Of a stretch of DNA of 47,467 nt, positions 1 through 7,415 are shown piece by piece (position 1 is the first letter of the stretch; every line of letters begins with the position of its first letter). Source of the stretch: Mollicutes bacterium (GTDB lineage: Bacteria; Bacillota_I; Bacilli_A; Izemoplasmatales; Izemoplasmataceae). A program made the translations under genes and the position numbers. Below the pieces are notes generated by a model, which saw only the letters and a program-made list of their open reading frames with translations, was not told where the DNA came from and made no database searches. The stretch spans positions 1 to 47,467 of the forward strand of contig PULR01000014.1 in NCBI GenBank assembly GCA_003551005.1. The letters are read 5' to 3'.

Positions 1-764
1 GGGCCTTCCTTGAAGATGCGACCCGTCTGCAAAGCATAGGCATAATTCGAGATTCTAAGCGCCATCAAGGCGTTCTGTTCGACGATTAGTATGGAGATGC
101 CGAGCGCATTCAGTTCATTGATGATGTCGAAAATGTTCTCTACAATCTTCGGAGCGAGACCGAGTGAGGGCTCATCAAGCACGAGCAGGGTCGGACGGCT
201 CATCAGTGCACGCCCGATTGCCAGCATTTGCATCTCGCCCCCTGAGAGGGTCGCCGCCGTCTGCTCCGCTCGTTCCTTGAGGACGGGGAAGAAGTGATGC
301 ACCCGGGCAAGATTGTTGGCAATCATTTGCTTCTTGCTGAGATGGATATCGGGGTCGTTTTCACTAGCGGAGTTGATCTGTTGCATAATCTTCTTATCCG
401 CACGCAGGGATTCATTAACTCTTGAGAGGGGCAGCGTATCCGCTTTCATGGTGAAAGCCCCGATCCGCAAGTTTTCTTCAACGGTCAGGTCTGAAAAGAT
501 CTGACGTCCTTCCGGAACATGGGTAATCCCCTTATAAGCGATGCGCTCAACGCTTTCGCCGACAATGCTCTCACCGTCATAGCGTATATCTCCCTGCAAA
601 GGGGGGACTATCCCGGTAATGGCCTTCAATAATGTCGTCTTTCCGGCGCCGTTCGCACCAAGAATCGCCACAACATTGCCTTTCTCAACGGAGATGTCCA
701 CTCCGCGCAGCGCCTGGACCGGACCATAGGAGACATGGAGGTTGTCGACTTCAAGGATGTTCAT
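1..764 (-). CDS. livF: Branched-chain amino acid-type ABC importer ATPase LivF (C-terminus cut by window edge)
   Basis: This is the second ATPase of a LivFGHM-type importer, which energises uptake on the cytoplasmic face of the membrane. The start is the ATG at 764, overlapping the livG stop as ATGA. Reading from there gives MNILEVDNLHVSYG, a Walker A (GANGAGKTT), the signature LSGGEMQ and a Walker B LLVLDEPSLGLAP. The frame is open to base 1 and ends in ALQTGRIFKEG, the point where LivF proteins normally have about 20 residues left. About 25 extra residues lie between the EENLRIGAF segment and the HHFFP segment, compared with the usual family layout. It is the last visible gene of the leftward operon that starts with the thiolase. 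Family assignment is firm; the substrate is not known. Confidence 0.93.
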   Translation of the reverse strand, partial: MNILEVDNLHVSYGPVQALRGVDISVEKGNVVAILGANGAGKTTLLKAITGIVPPLQGDIRYDGESIVGESVERIAYKGITHVPEGRQIFSDLTVEENLRIGAFTMKADTLPLSRVNESLRADKKIMQQINSASENDPDIHLSKKQMIANNLARVHHFFPVLKERAEQTAATLSGGEMQMLAIGRALMSRPTLLVLDEPSLGLAPKIVENIFDIINELNALGISILIVEQNALMALRISNYAYALQTGRIFKEG

Positions 765-1546
765 GATTCTGCCTCCCCGAGGTACGCTTCCTGCACGGCC
801 TTGTTGTTCTGGACTTCTTTAGGCGTGCCCTGCGCGAGAAAGCGGCCGAAGTTAATGGCGATGACGGTGTTGCAAAGGTCCATGACAAAGCCCATGTTAT
901 GTTCAATCAAGAGTATGGCGGTTTCATACTCCTCATTAATCTTTTTGACAATACCCTCAAGGTGTTTCGTCTCTTTTTCGTTAAGACCTGCTGCAGGTTC
1001 ATCGAGGATAAGCAGGGATGGATCGCCCATCAACGCACGGCCTATCTCGATGAGTTTCATGATGCCATAGGGCTGACCGTGTACATAGGCATCCTTTAAG
1101 TGGTCGATGCCGAGGAAAGCTAAAATACGTTCCGCCTTTTCCTTCAAACGTTTCTCATTACGTTTCAAAGAAGGGAACTGTAAGATGTGATGAATAATGT
1201 TGGATTTCACATCTTTGTGCGCGCCGATTAGAACATTGTCCATAACCGAGGTGTCAGGAATCAGTTCTAGATTCTGGAATGTCCGCGCAATGCCATAGTC
1301 GATGATTTTGTGTACAGGGACCTCGCGCAGGTCCTTATCTTTATTAGCGCCCTGGAGAATCACGATGCCTTCGTAGTTCTTATAGAACTGTGTGATGCAG
1401 TTGAATACGGTCGTCTTTCCGGCGCCATTGGGACCGATAAGTCCAAGAATTTCTTTGCCCTTTATGTGAAAAGAGAGGCTGTCGACAGCTTTCAAGCCGC
1501 CAAAGGACATCGAAAGGTCTTTCACGCTCAGCACGTTTTCACTCAT
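761..1546 (-). CDS. livG: Branched-chain amino acid-type ABC importer ATPase LivG
   Basis: This 261-residue ATPase pairs with LivF to drive the LivHM permease. The sequence shows a Walker A GPNGAGKTT near residue 37, an intact Walker B (LLILDEPAAGL) and the H-loop in LLIEHNMGFV, which is typical of LivG. The signature motif is PYGIMKL; LivG proteins normally have a PYG form here instead of LSGGQ, so this does not imply inactivity. The C-terminus VQEAYLGE is the usual LivG ending. It overlaps livM by four bases and livF by four bases, so translation is probably coupled. No periplasmic-type binding protein (LivK) is present in the window. The company of acyl-CoA enzymes suggests that the transported compound is an organic or fatty acid and not necessarily an amino acid. 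Confidence 0.95.
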   Translation of the reverse strand: MSENVLSVKDLSMSFGGLKAVDSLSFHIKGKEILGLIGPNGAGKTTVFNCITQFYKNYEGIVILQGANKDKDLREVPVHKIIDYGIARTFQNLELIPDTSVMDNVLIGAHKDVKSNIIHHILQFPSLKRNEKRLKEKAERILAFLGIDHLKDAYVHGQPYGIMKLIEIGRALMGDPSLLILDEPAAGLNEKETKHLEGIVKKINEEYETAILLIEHNMGFVMDLCNTVIAINFGRFLAQGTPKEVQNNKAVQEAYLGEAES

Positions 1547-2658
1547 GCCGCATCGCCTCCCTTCGAAGGCTTGTTTTGAAATTTGCTCTGGACGGTATGC
1601 TTAAGTCTGCTGATAATCCTAATCGCGCCGTAGGGATAGAATAGAATTGTCAGAATGATGAGCAGTCCGGTAAATATATCATCAAACCCTCTCAGGCTGA
1701 TGTTCTCAAGCGGGCCGAACCCTTGAAGAAACTCTTCAAACGGAGTGAAGAAGAATTCGGGAATGCCGATGATGATTGCTGCGCCGAGCAACATGCCCGG
1801 CAACGATTTCATACCGCCCACCACGACGATAGCCAGCAGTATCAGGCTTAGTTCCAGATTCCAGTTGCGGTCGACCGAACCGGTCGACTGCATATACGTC
1901 AGGTACAAGATGCCTCCGAAAGCTGCAAAGATCGTCGCGATCATGAAAGCGAGCAGCCGGTATCGGCGGACGCTGATGCCCATGGCAAGGGCGGCATGGT
2001 AGCTTCTGCTGATTGCCATGAAGGCTCTGCCGCTAGGGCTTTTGACAATATTGTGGATGACAACAAAAGCGAGTATTAAGCCGATGGCAACGATTCCCAT
2101 CAGATAGATTCGGTCATCCTGGGCATATCCCGAAAGAGACGTCTCGCCGAAGAATGTAATTTCGCTGATCCGCGCACTTTCACCATAGTTGAACGCCTCA
2201 AAAGAGCGGAAAAGTTCGCCGATGACGTGTGCGACGAAGAGTGTCGCGATGGCGAGATAGATGCCCTGCATCTTGAGCGACAGCACACCGACTAACAGCC
2301 CGAGCCCCCCGGCAAAGATGAGCACGATTAAAGCGGCGAGGAAGTAGTTAACTTCATAGTTTTCCATCAGGATGTGCATGCCATAGGTCGAAATCCCCAT
2401 AAACGCTGCAGTTGCAAGCGAAACCAGCCCGCTGAAGCCGAGCAGAAGATTGAGGCCCAGCGCAACGATGGTGTAGATGAGTATCTGCGCGAAATAATCC
2501 GCATTTGAGGGGGTATCGCCTAGAAGTATGCTTCTGCCGATGAAAAACATGACGGTGCCGAGCAGGATATATTGCATCTGCGGTCGGTCTTTGATATACT
2601 TTATGATTTTTCGAATAGCTTGGGCAAGCACTCGGAGAATCCGTTGGAGGGTCTGCAT
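1543..2658 (-). CDS. livM: Branched-chain amino acid-type ABC permease LivM
   Basis: This 371-residue integral membrane permease carries a hydrophilic, basic N-terminus (about residues 1-28) and then about nine to ten hydrophobic segments. The family hallmark GLNLLLGFSGLVSLATAAFMGI is visible around residue 70, and the cytoplasmic EAA-like coupling loop SPSGRAFMAISRS sits near residue 210. It forms the translocation pore together with LivH. The ATG at 2658 is three bases past the livH stop, and the 3' end overlaps livG. The basic C-terminal tail is ordinary for the family. The identification as LivM is secure from the motif order and from its place between livH and livG. Confidence 0.95.
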   Translation of the reverse strand: MQTLQRILRVLAQAIRKIIKYIKDRPQMQYILLGTVMFFIGRSILLGDTPSNADYFAQILIYTIVALGLNLLLGFSGLVSLATAAFMGISTYGMHILMENYEVNYFLAALIVLIFAGGLGLLVGVLSLKMQGIYLAIATLFVAHVIGELFRSFEAFNYGESARISEITFFGETSLSGYAQDDRIYLMGIVAIGLILAFVVIHNIVKSPSGRAFMAISRSYHAALAMGISVRRYRLLAFMIATIFAAFGGILYLTYMQSTGSVDRNWNLELSLILLAIVVVGGMKSLPGMLLGAAIIIGIPEFFFTPFEEFLQGFGPLENISLRGFDDIFTGLLIILTILFYPYGAIRIISRLKHTVQSKFQNKPSKGGDAA

Positions 2659-2661
2659 GGC

Positions 2662-3588
2662 TTACACCTTCCTTTCCGGTGCCTTGCCGAAAATGCCGAA
2701 TGGCTTGAAATACAGAATGATGAGGATTACCAGATAGATAATCAGATCGGCGATGATGCTTGGCTGACCGAAATACGAACTCATCCCATAGCGACCGGCA
2801 CTCAAAAGGAAACCGATGATGTAAGCTGCGAAGACCGGACCGAAAAATGATTGAAAACCGCCAAAAACAGCCGCAAAGAAAGCGCTGACCTGCGTGCCGA
2901 TGAGCAACCCGGGATTTAATCCGGCAGGGGCTCTGGGAGCGAGTGCAATACCGGCGATGGTCCCTAGCATGGCAGCGACCGCCCAGGCAATCATGGTCAC
3001 AGTCTTTGTTGGAACGCCCATGAGTCTTGCCGCTGTCTCGTTGGAGGCAGTCACGCGTATAGCGAGGCCCCATCTCGTCTTCTGGATGAAAAGGAAGATC
3101 GCGCTCAGAAGGAAGATAGACAGTGCGACGATGAAGATCGTATTCCATTGGATGTTTCGTCCAAGAATCATCACGCGTTCACTCGAGCTTATGAACTGTT
3201 CAGGATACCGAGGAGTGAACAGATCCCCGAGAATACCGATGTTCATGTTCATAATTCCGGTCAGAATCAATATGATGCCGAGTGTGAGAATCTGCTTGTT
3301 GACAGGGGATGCCGTACGGCCAGCGGGACGGATGAACAGCTTGTCAATAATCACGCCTGTAAGAAAAGCCGTGCCCAAGGCAATCAGTGTCGAGGTCCAG
3401 ATACTCAGCCCGGTCGCGTGAGCGATATAGCCAGCTACGAAAGCATTGATAGTCCCGATAGAGCCTTGCGCGAAGTTCGTCGCCTTCGAGGTACGATAGA
3501 TGAGTACAATCCCTAATCCCGCAAGTGCGACAATACTGCCGGTACGCAGACTATTGAAAAGAATCTGAATAATGGTGGAGATATCCAT
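2662..3588 (-). CDS. livH: Branched-chain amino acid-type ABC permease LivH
   Basis: This 308-residue permease has about eight membrane segments. It begins with a segment ending in GSIVALAGLGIVLIYR, followed by ATNFAQGSIG, the LivH form of the usual NFAHG motif. The coupling loop reads TRWGLAIRVTASNETAARLMGV. It is the partner of LivM in the pore. Its start codon overlaps the stop of the KAS-III-like gene (shared bases at 3588), which ties the transporter to the acyl-CoA enzymes in a single message. The spacing inside the operon is so tight that no internal promoter is visible. Confidence 0.95.
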   Translation of the reverse strand: MDISTIIQILFNSLRTGSIVALAGLGIVLIYRTSKATNFAQGSIGTINAFVAGYIAHATGLSIWTSTLIALGTAFLTGVIIDKLFIRPAGRTASPVNKQILTLGIILILTGIMNMNIGILGDLFTPRYPEQFISSSERVMILGRNIQWNTIFIVALSIFLLSAIFLFIQKTRWGLAIRVTASNETAARLMGVPTKTVTMIAWAVAAMLGTIAGIALAPRAPAGLNPGLLIGTQVSAFFAAVFGGFQSFFGPVFAAYIIGFLLSAGRYGMSSYFGQPSIIADLIIYLVILIILYFKPFGIFGKAPERKV

Positions 3589-4613
3589 CAGAATCTACCC
3601 CATTCGACGACCGAAGCGCCCCAGACATAGCCGATGCCGGCCGCAATAAGCGAGACGGTGTCGCCATCGTGCAAGCGGCCATCATCGCGGGCCAGCTTGA
3701 GCGAGAGAATCTGGTCAAGCTGCCCCATGTGGCCGTAATCCTCCAGATACGTCGTGTCCTCAGGATCGAGTCCGAGTTCGGAAACCATCCCCTCGTGTGC
3801 GGAGCGCTTGATGTGGAGGATGGCTAGATAATCAATGTCCTCACGGGACTTTCCGGATTTTTCCAGCGAACGGTCGATGCAGTGGAACCAGTTGGGGACG
3901 CTGACCTCATTGAGGCGTGCCTTCATCTTCTCGGGCTCCATGAGCCGCAGCGATTTCGCCGCCTCTTCGGCGTTCGACGCCGTAACGGGCCGCTTCGTGC
4001 CGCCGATCTCGACACCGGCCGTGCGGGCGAGGGTTCCATCGCCGATGAAGTGCGAGGCGAGCACCCGGTTCTTTCCGAGATTCTTCCTGAGGACAGCGGC
4101 TCCGCCGCCGGCGGAGAGATTGTACATCATCGAGACCGCCGGGTCGGCGTAGTCAATGAAATCGCCGTTTCGATAGCCGCCGGAAATCAGCACCGTCTCG
4201 ATGTCCGGATCGGCGAGCATCATGTCCTTGGCCATCTTGAAGGCCGTCAAGGAGGTCGCACAGCGGTTCTGCAGATCGACGCCCCAGGCGTTATGCGCAC
4301 CGATGGCTCCCTGTACGTAGAGCGCGGAGGTCGTCAGGGGATATTCCTTCCATTCCTCGCCGATGTCGATGATGACATCGACTTCCTCCGCCTTGATGCC
4401 GGCGTCCTTAAGTGCTTCTTCTGCGGCGCGGGCGCCCATCTCCTGGGTGCCATCCGCTTGTGAGGGCACGTAGACTCTGCGAATGCCGAGTTTCTTTACT
4501 ATGTTCTCTTCAGTCCAGTTGCCCTCGGTCGCGGCGGCGATTTCGCCGGCCGAGCGGGTCTGTTCCGGCAAATATACGCCGAGCCCGGCGATGCCTACGT
4601 GGTTGTCGTTCAT
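3588..4613 (-). CDS. KAS-III / HMG-CoA-synthase-like condensing enzyme
   Basis: A thiolase-fold condensing enzyme of 341 residues. I place the start at the ATG at 4613, because GGAGTG lies six bases upstream; a GTG three codons earlier is the longer option. The nucleophile is probably Cys118 in the stretch LQNRCATSLTAF. A His in HIKRSAH (near residue 265) fits the second catalytic position. In FabH the third residue is an Asn in a GNTSA motif; here the same place reads GHMGQ (near residue 294), so this is not an ordinary FabH. Such proteins are annotated as 3-oxoacyl-ACP synthase III in thiolase/SDR clusters. The substrate is unknown; condensation or thiolysis of a CoA ester belonging to the imported acid is an inference from its neighbours. 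Confidence 0.8.
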   Translation of the reverse strand: MNDNHVGIAGLGVYLPEQTRSAGEIAAATEGNWTEENIVKKLGIRRVYVPSQADGTQEMGARAAEEALKDAGIKAEEVDVIIDIGEEWKEYPLTTSALYVQGAIGAHNAWGVDLQNRCATSLTAFKMAKDMMLADPDIETVLISGGYRNGDFIDYADPAVSMMYNLSAGGGAAVLRKNLGKNRVLASHFIGDGTLARTAGVEIGGTKRPVTASNAEEAAKSLRLMEPEKMKARLNEVSVPNWFHCIDRSLEKSGKSREDIDYLAILHIKRSAHEGMVSELGLDPEDTTYLEDYGHMGQLDQILSLKLARDDGRLHDGDTVSLIAAGIGYVWGASVVEWGRF

Positions 4614-4638
4614 GATTAACACTCCTTAATCGTGGCGC

Positions 4639-5358
4639 CTAGAGTCGCATGCCGCCGTTGACGCTCAGCGTGTGCCCGGTGATGTAGCTGGCTTCGTCGC
4701 TGGCGAGGAAGAGGGCCGCGTCGGCGATTTCCTTGGGTTCACCGAGGCGTCCGAGCATGGTCATGCCGGCGAACTTGTCGAGCAAATCCTGGGGGACGGT
4801 CTTGAGGATGTCGGTCATGATGTAGCCGGGGGCGATGGTATTGACGCGGACCGGTACGCCCTTGCGTGAGAATTCCTTGGCCCAGGTCTTGCCGGCGCCG
4901 ATGAGTCCGGCCTTGCTGGCGGCGTAGTTGGCCTGGCCGATGTTTCCGTATTCGCCGACGACGCTCGAGATGTTGATGATGGCGCCGCCGCCGTCTTTCT
5001 CCATGCGGGGGCCGATGTGGCGTGTCAGGTTGAACGCCCCGGTCAGGTTGACCTCAATCACTTTGCCCCATTGTTCGTCACTCATCTTCTTCGTCATGCC
5101 ATCCTGGGTGATGCCGGCGTTGTTCACCAGCACATCAAGACGGCCGAATTCATTGTAGAGTTCCTCGACGAGCCGGCCGGCGGCTTCAGAATCTGTTACA
5201 TCCAGCGCGCGCGAATGAATCGCGTCGGAATCGAAGGATGCTTCTTTGAGGTCGACAGCGATCACGGTCGCCCCTTCTTCTGCGAAACGTTCCGCCATGG
5301 CGCGTCCGAGTCCTTGCGCGCCACCAGTCACCAGTGCGATCTTGTCTTTGAGTCTCAT
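4639..5358 (-). CDS. SDR-family 3-oxoacyl-ACP/CoA reductase (FabG/PhaB-like)
   Basis: A classical short-chain dehydrogenase of 239 residues. The cofactor motif TGGAQGLG is at residues 11-18, NNAG at 79-82, and the active site has Ser131/132, Tyr145 and Lys149 (YAASK). It most resembles reductases that interconvert 3-oxo and 3-hydroxy acyl thioesters using NAD(P)H. A strong AAGGAGG lies upstream of the ATG at 5358, which overlaps the thiolase stop by four bases. Placement between a thiolase and a KAS-III-like protein argues for an acyl-CoA substrate and against the main fatty acid synthesis pathway, since no acyl carrier protein or other fab gene is nearby. The exact substrate cannot be read from the sequence. 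Confidence 0.88.
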   Translation of the reverse strand: MRLKDKIALVTGGAQGLGRAMAERFAEEGATVIAVDLKEASFDSDAIHSRALDVTDSEAAGRLVEELYNEFGRLDVLVNNAGITQDGMTKKMSDEQWGKVIEVNLTGAFNLTRHIGPRMEKDGGGAIINISSVVGEYGNIGQANYAASKAGLIGAGKTWAKEFSRKGVPVRVNTIAPGYIMTDILKTVPQDLLDKFAGMTMLGRLGEPKEIADAALFLASDEASYITGHTLSVNGGMRL

Positions 5359-6572
5359 TGTGAATCCTCCTTGTTCTCAAGTATCAGTGCCGTTCCCATG
5401 CCTCCGCCGATGCACAGGGAAGCGAGGCCGTGGGCGGTGTTGCGTCGTTTCATCTCGTGCAGCAGCGTGACGGCGATCCGGTTGCCGCTCGCACCGACGG
5501 GATGGCCGAGGGCGATGGCGCCGCCATTGACATTGGTCCTGGCCTTCAGCGTGTCGATGTCGACACCGTAGGCGTCCTTGAGCTCCTCGAAGACGCCGAG
5601 GCTCTGGGCGGCGAACGCTTCGTTGAGTTCGAGCAGGCCGATGTCGTTGAACTCGAGACCGGCATAGGCAAGCGCCTGTTCAATCGCGGGCGTGGGACCG
5701 AGTCCCATGACTTCCGGTTCAACGCCGCCCTGACCGATTCCCTTGATGCGTGCCAGGGGCACAAGCCCGTGCCGTTTTACAGCGTCTTCGCTGGCGATGA
5801 GCATGAAGCTCGCGCCGTCGTTGATGCCGGAAGCGTTCGCGGCGGTGACGGTCCCGTCCTTCTCAAAGGCCGGACGCATCCTGGCCATCCGGTTCTCGTC
5901 GACCTTGCGGTTGATATGTTCGTCTTTATCGAAGGTGAACGTCTCCTTGCGCGTCTTGACGGTGATCGGCACGATCTCCTCGTCAAAGCGGCCCGAATCC
6001 TGAGCGGCGGCGGCGCGGCGCTGCGATTCAAGGGCGAATGCGTCCTGCGCCTCCCGTGAGATACCATACTTGCGGACGATGTTTTCGGCGGTCACGCCCA
6101 TGTGGATGCCGTTGAAGGCGTCCGTCAAGGCATCGTCGATCATATGGTCCTTCACCTGGAAACCGCCCATCTTGTGTCCGCCCCGCAGACGGTCGGGGAG
6201 GATGTAGGGGGCTTTGGACATCGATTCGACCCCACCGGCGACGACTAGGTCGGCCTGGTTGGATTGAATATCCGAAAATGCGTTCATGACTGATTTCATG
6301 CCGGAGCCGCAGACCATGTTGACGGCGTAGGCCGGCTTGCTCTTGGGGATGCCCGCGTGAATCGAGATCTGCCGTGCGAGCCCCTGACCGAGACCGGCGG
6401 GAAGAATATTCCCGACGATGACCTCATCAACGACATCCTTTTCAATGTTGGCATCCTCGAAAAGCGCCTCGACGACTCTTGCGCCGTATTCCGAGGGATG
6501 CAACGAGGAAAGAGACCCCATGAACCCACCGATTGCGGTCCGTTTCGCGGCGACGATGTAGACATTCTTCAT
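5355..6572 (-). CDS. Acetyl-CoA acyltransferase (thiolase)
   Basis: A 405-residue biosynthetic/degradative thiolase that joins two acetyl-CoA or cleaves 3-ketoacyl-CoA. The acyl-carrying Cys88 is in NMVCGSGMKS, and the conserved NEAFAAQS, GGAIALGHPVGASG and CIGGGMG blocks are all present, so the active site is complete. It is the first gene of the leftward operon, with AAGGAGGAA ahead of the ATG at 6572. The promoter and two FadR-like operators lie 86-150 bases upstream. Whether the enzyme runs in the synthetic or breakdown direction is not decided by the sequence; the FadR-type control hints at acyl-CoA breakdown. Confidence 0.94.
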   Translation of the reverse strand: MKNVYIVAAKRTAIGGFMGSLSSLHPSEYGARVVEALFEDANIEKDVVDEVIVGNILPAGLGQGLARQISIHAGIPKSKPAYAVNMVCGSGMKSVMNAFSDIQSNQADLVVAGGVESMSKAPYILPDRLRGGHKMGGFQVKDHMIDDALTDAFNGIHMGVTAENIVRKYGISREAQDAFALESQRRAAAAQDSGRFDEEIVPITVKTRKETFTFDKDEHINRKVDENRMARMRPAFEKDGTVTAANASGINDGASFMLIASEDAVKRHGLVPLARIKGIGQGGVEPEVMGLGPTPAIEQALAYAGLEFNDIGLLELNEAFAAQSLGVFEELKDAYGVDIDTLKARTNVNGGAIALGHPVGASGNRIAVTLLHEMKRRNTAHGLASLCIGGGMGTALILENKEDSQ

Positions 6573-6657
6573 AAACGTAGTGTTCCTCCTTCTATAGTGT
6601 GGTTGCTAATTTTGCTTGCATGGAGTATACTCGAGATGCGAAGAACCGTTCAGTTTC

Positions 6658-6691
6658 TGAATGAGTATTCATAATATGAATGGATATTCAC
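6658..6691. promoter_or_regulatory. Two tandem FadR-like operators
   Basis: Two 15-base near-copies lie head to tail, one at 6658-6672 (TGAATGAGTATTCAT) and one at 6677-6691 (TGAATGGATATTCAC). Each is a dyad that fits the operator known for the Bacillus TetR-family repressor FadR (TGAATGA-N-TA-N-TCATTCA), the first almost perfectly. They begin one base downstream of the -10 box of the leftward promoter and so cover the expected transcription start. The divergent TetR gene at 6754 is the obvious repressor. In Bacillus, FadR is released by long-chain acyl-CoA. Confidence 0.82.
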
Positions 6692-6720
6692 ATAGTATCA
6701 CGCATGTTTAACAATGTCAA
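6692..6720 (-). promoter_or_regulatory. Sigma-A promoter of the thiolase-liv operon
   Basis: On the minus strand a perfect -35 TTGACA (6715-6720) is followed by a 17-base spacer and a -10 TACTAT (6692-6697). It drives the leftward operon from the thiolase through livF. The FadR-like operators start immediately after the -10 box. Confidence 0.85.
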
Positions 6721-6753
6721 CGCTTACAACCACATGGTCTGGAGGAAGCAATC

Positions 6754-7368
6754 ATGCATCTCAATATCAAGGAACCCATGACCCGGAATGCCCAGAATAC
6801 GTTCCAGGGAATCGAGCGTGCCGCCATCCGGCTTTTCTATGAAAACGGTTATTACGGCACCACCGTCGCCGACATCACCGAAGCCGCCGGCGTCGCCGCC
6901 GGCACCTTCTACCTCTATTTCCCCAGCAAGCTCGTGCTGTATCAGCACATCCTCATCACGCTGTCGAAAGACATCCGGAGCGAAATCGCCCGGCGTGTCA
7001 AAGGAGCAACCACCCGCTATGAAAAAGAGCGCCTTGGAATAAAGGCCTTCATCGAATACGCCCGTGAACGTCCGGAAATCTACAACATCATCTGGGAATC
7101 GCTGCACATCGACCGCCGGCTGTTCAAAGAGTACTACACCTCCTTCTCCGAGCGCTATGTGAAGGGGTTGGACAAAGCCGCCGAGACGGGGGAGATCCGC
7201 CCGCTCGATACCGAGATAGTAAGTTTCATCCTCATGGGCATCACCAATTTCGTCGCCCTCAAGGTGATCATGGACCTCGGCAGCAACAACCACAATATCG
7301 ACCGCATCGTCGATGTTGTGATGGATCTGCTTGAATGCGGCCTTTTCGAACCGGACAGGAAAAACTGA
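6754..7368 (+). CDS. TetR/AcrR-family repressor, FadR-like
   Basis: A 204-residue TetR-type regulator. The N-terminal helix-turn-helix runs through TTVADITEAAGVAAGTFYLYF (residues about 32-52), ending in the YFPSK that is usual for this family. The rest is a helical ligand-binding domain of normal length. GGAGGA at 6741-6746 supports the ATG at 6754; a second ATG eight codons later is less likely. It is transcribed away from the thiolase operon, and the 181-base gap between them holds two FadR-type operators. From that I infer a repressor of the operon released by an acyl-CoA ligand; the ligand itself is not known. A strong hairpin terminator follows. Confidence 0.88.
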   Translation: MHLNIKEPMTRNAQNTFQGIERAAIRLFYENGYYGTTVADITEAAGVAAGTFYLYFPSKLVLYQHILITLSKDIRSEIARRVKGATTRYEKERLGIKAFIEYARERPEIYNIIWESLHIDRRLFKEYYTSFSERYVKGLDKAAETGEIRPLDTEIVSFILMGITNFVALKVIMDLGSNNHNIDRIVDVVMDLLECGLFEPDRKN

Positions 7369-7377
7369 ACACCGGAT

Positions 7378-7415
7378 AAAAAGCAGGCGACCCTTCAACG
7401 GTCGCCTGCTTTTTT
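7378..7415. terminator. Bidirectional terminator between tetR and the RNA methyltransferase gene
   Basis: A ten-base-pair stem (7383-7392 with 7400-7409) has a seven-base loop, a T6 run on the plus side and an A-run on the other side, so it can end both convergent transcripts. The stop codon of the minus-strand methyltransferase gene falls inside the loop, so the 3' end of that coding region forms half of the stem. Confidence 0.9.
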
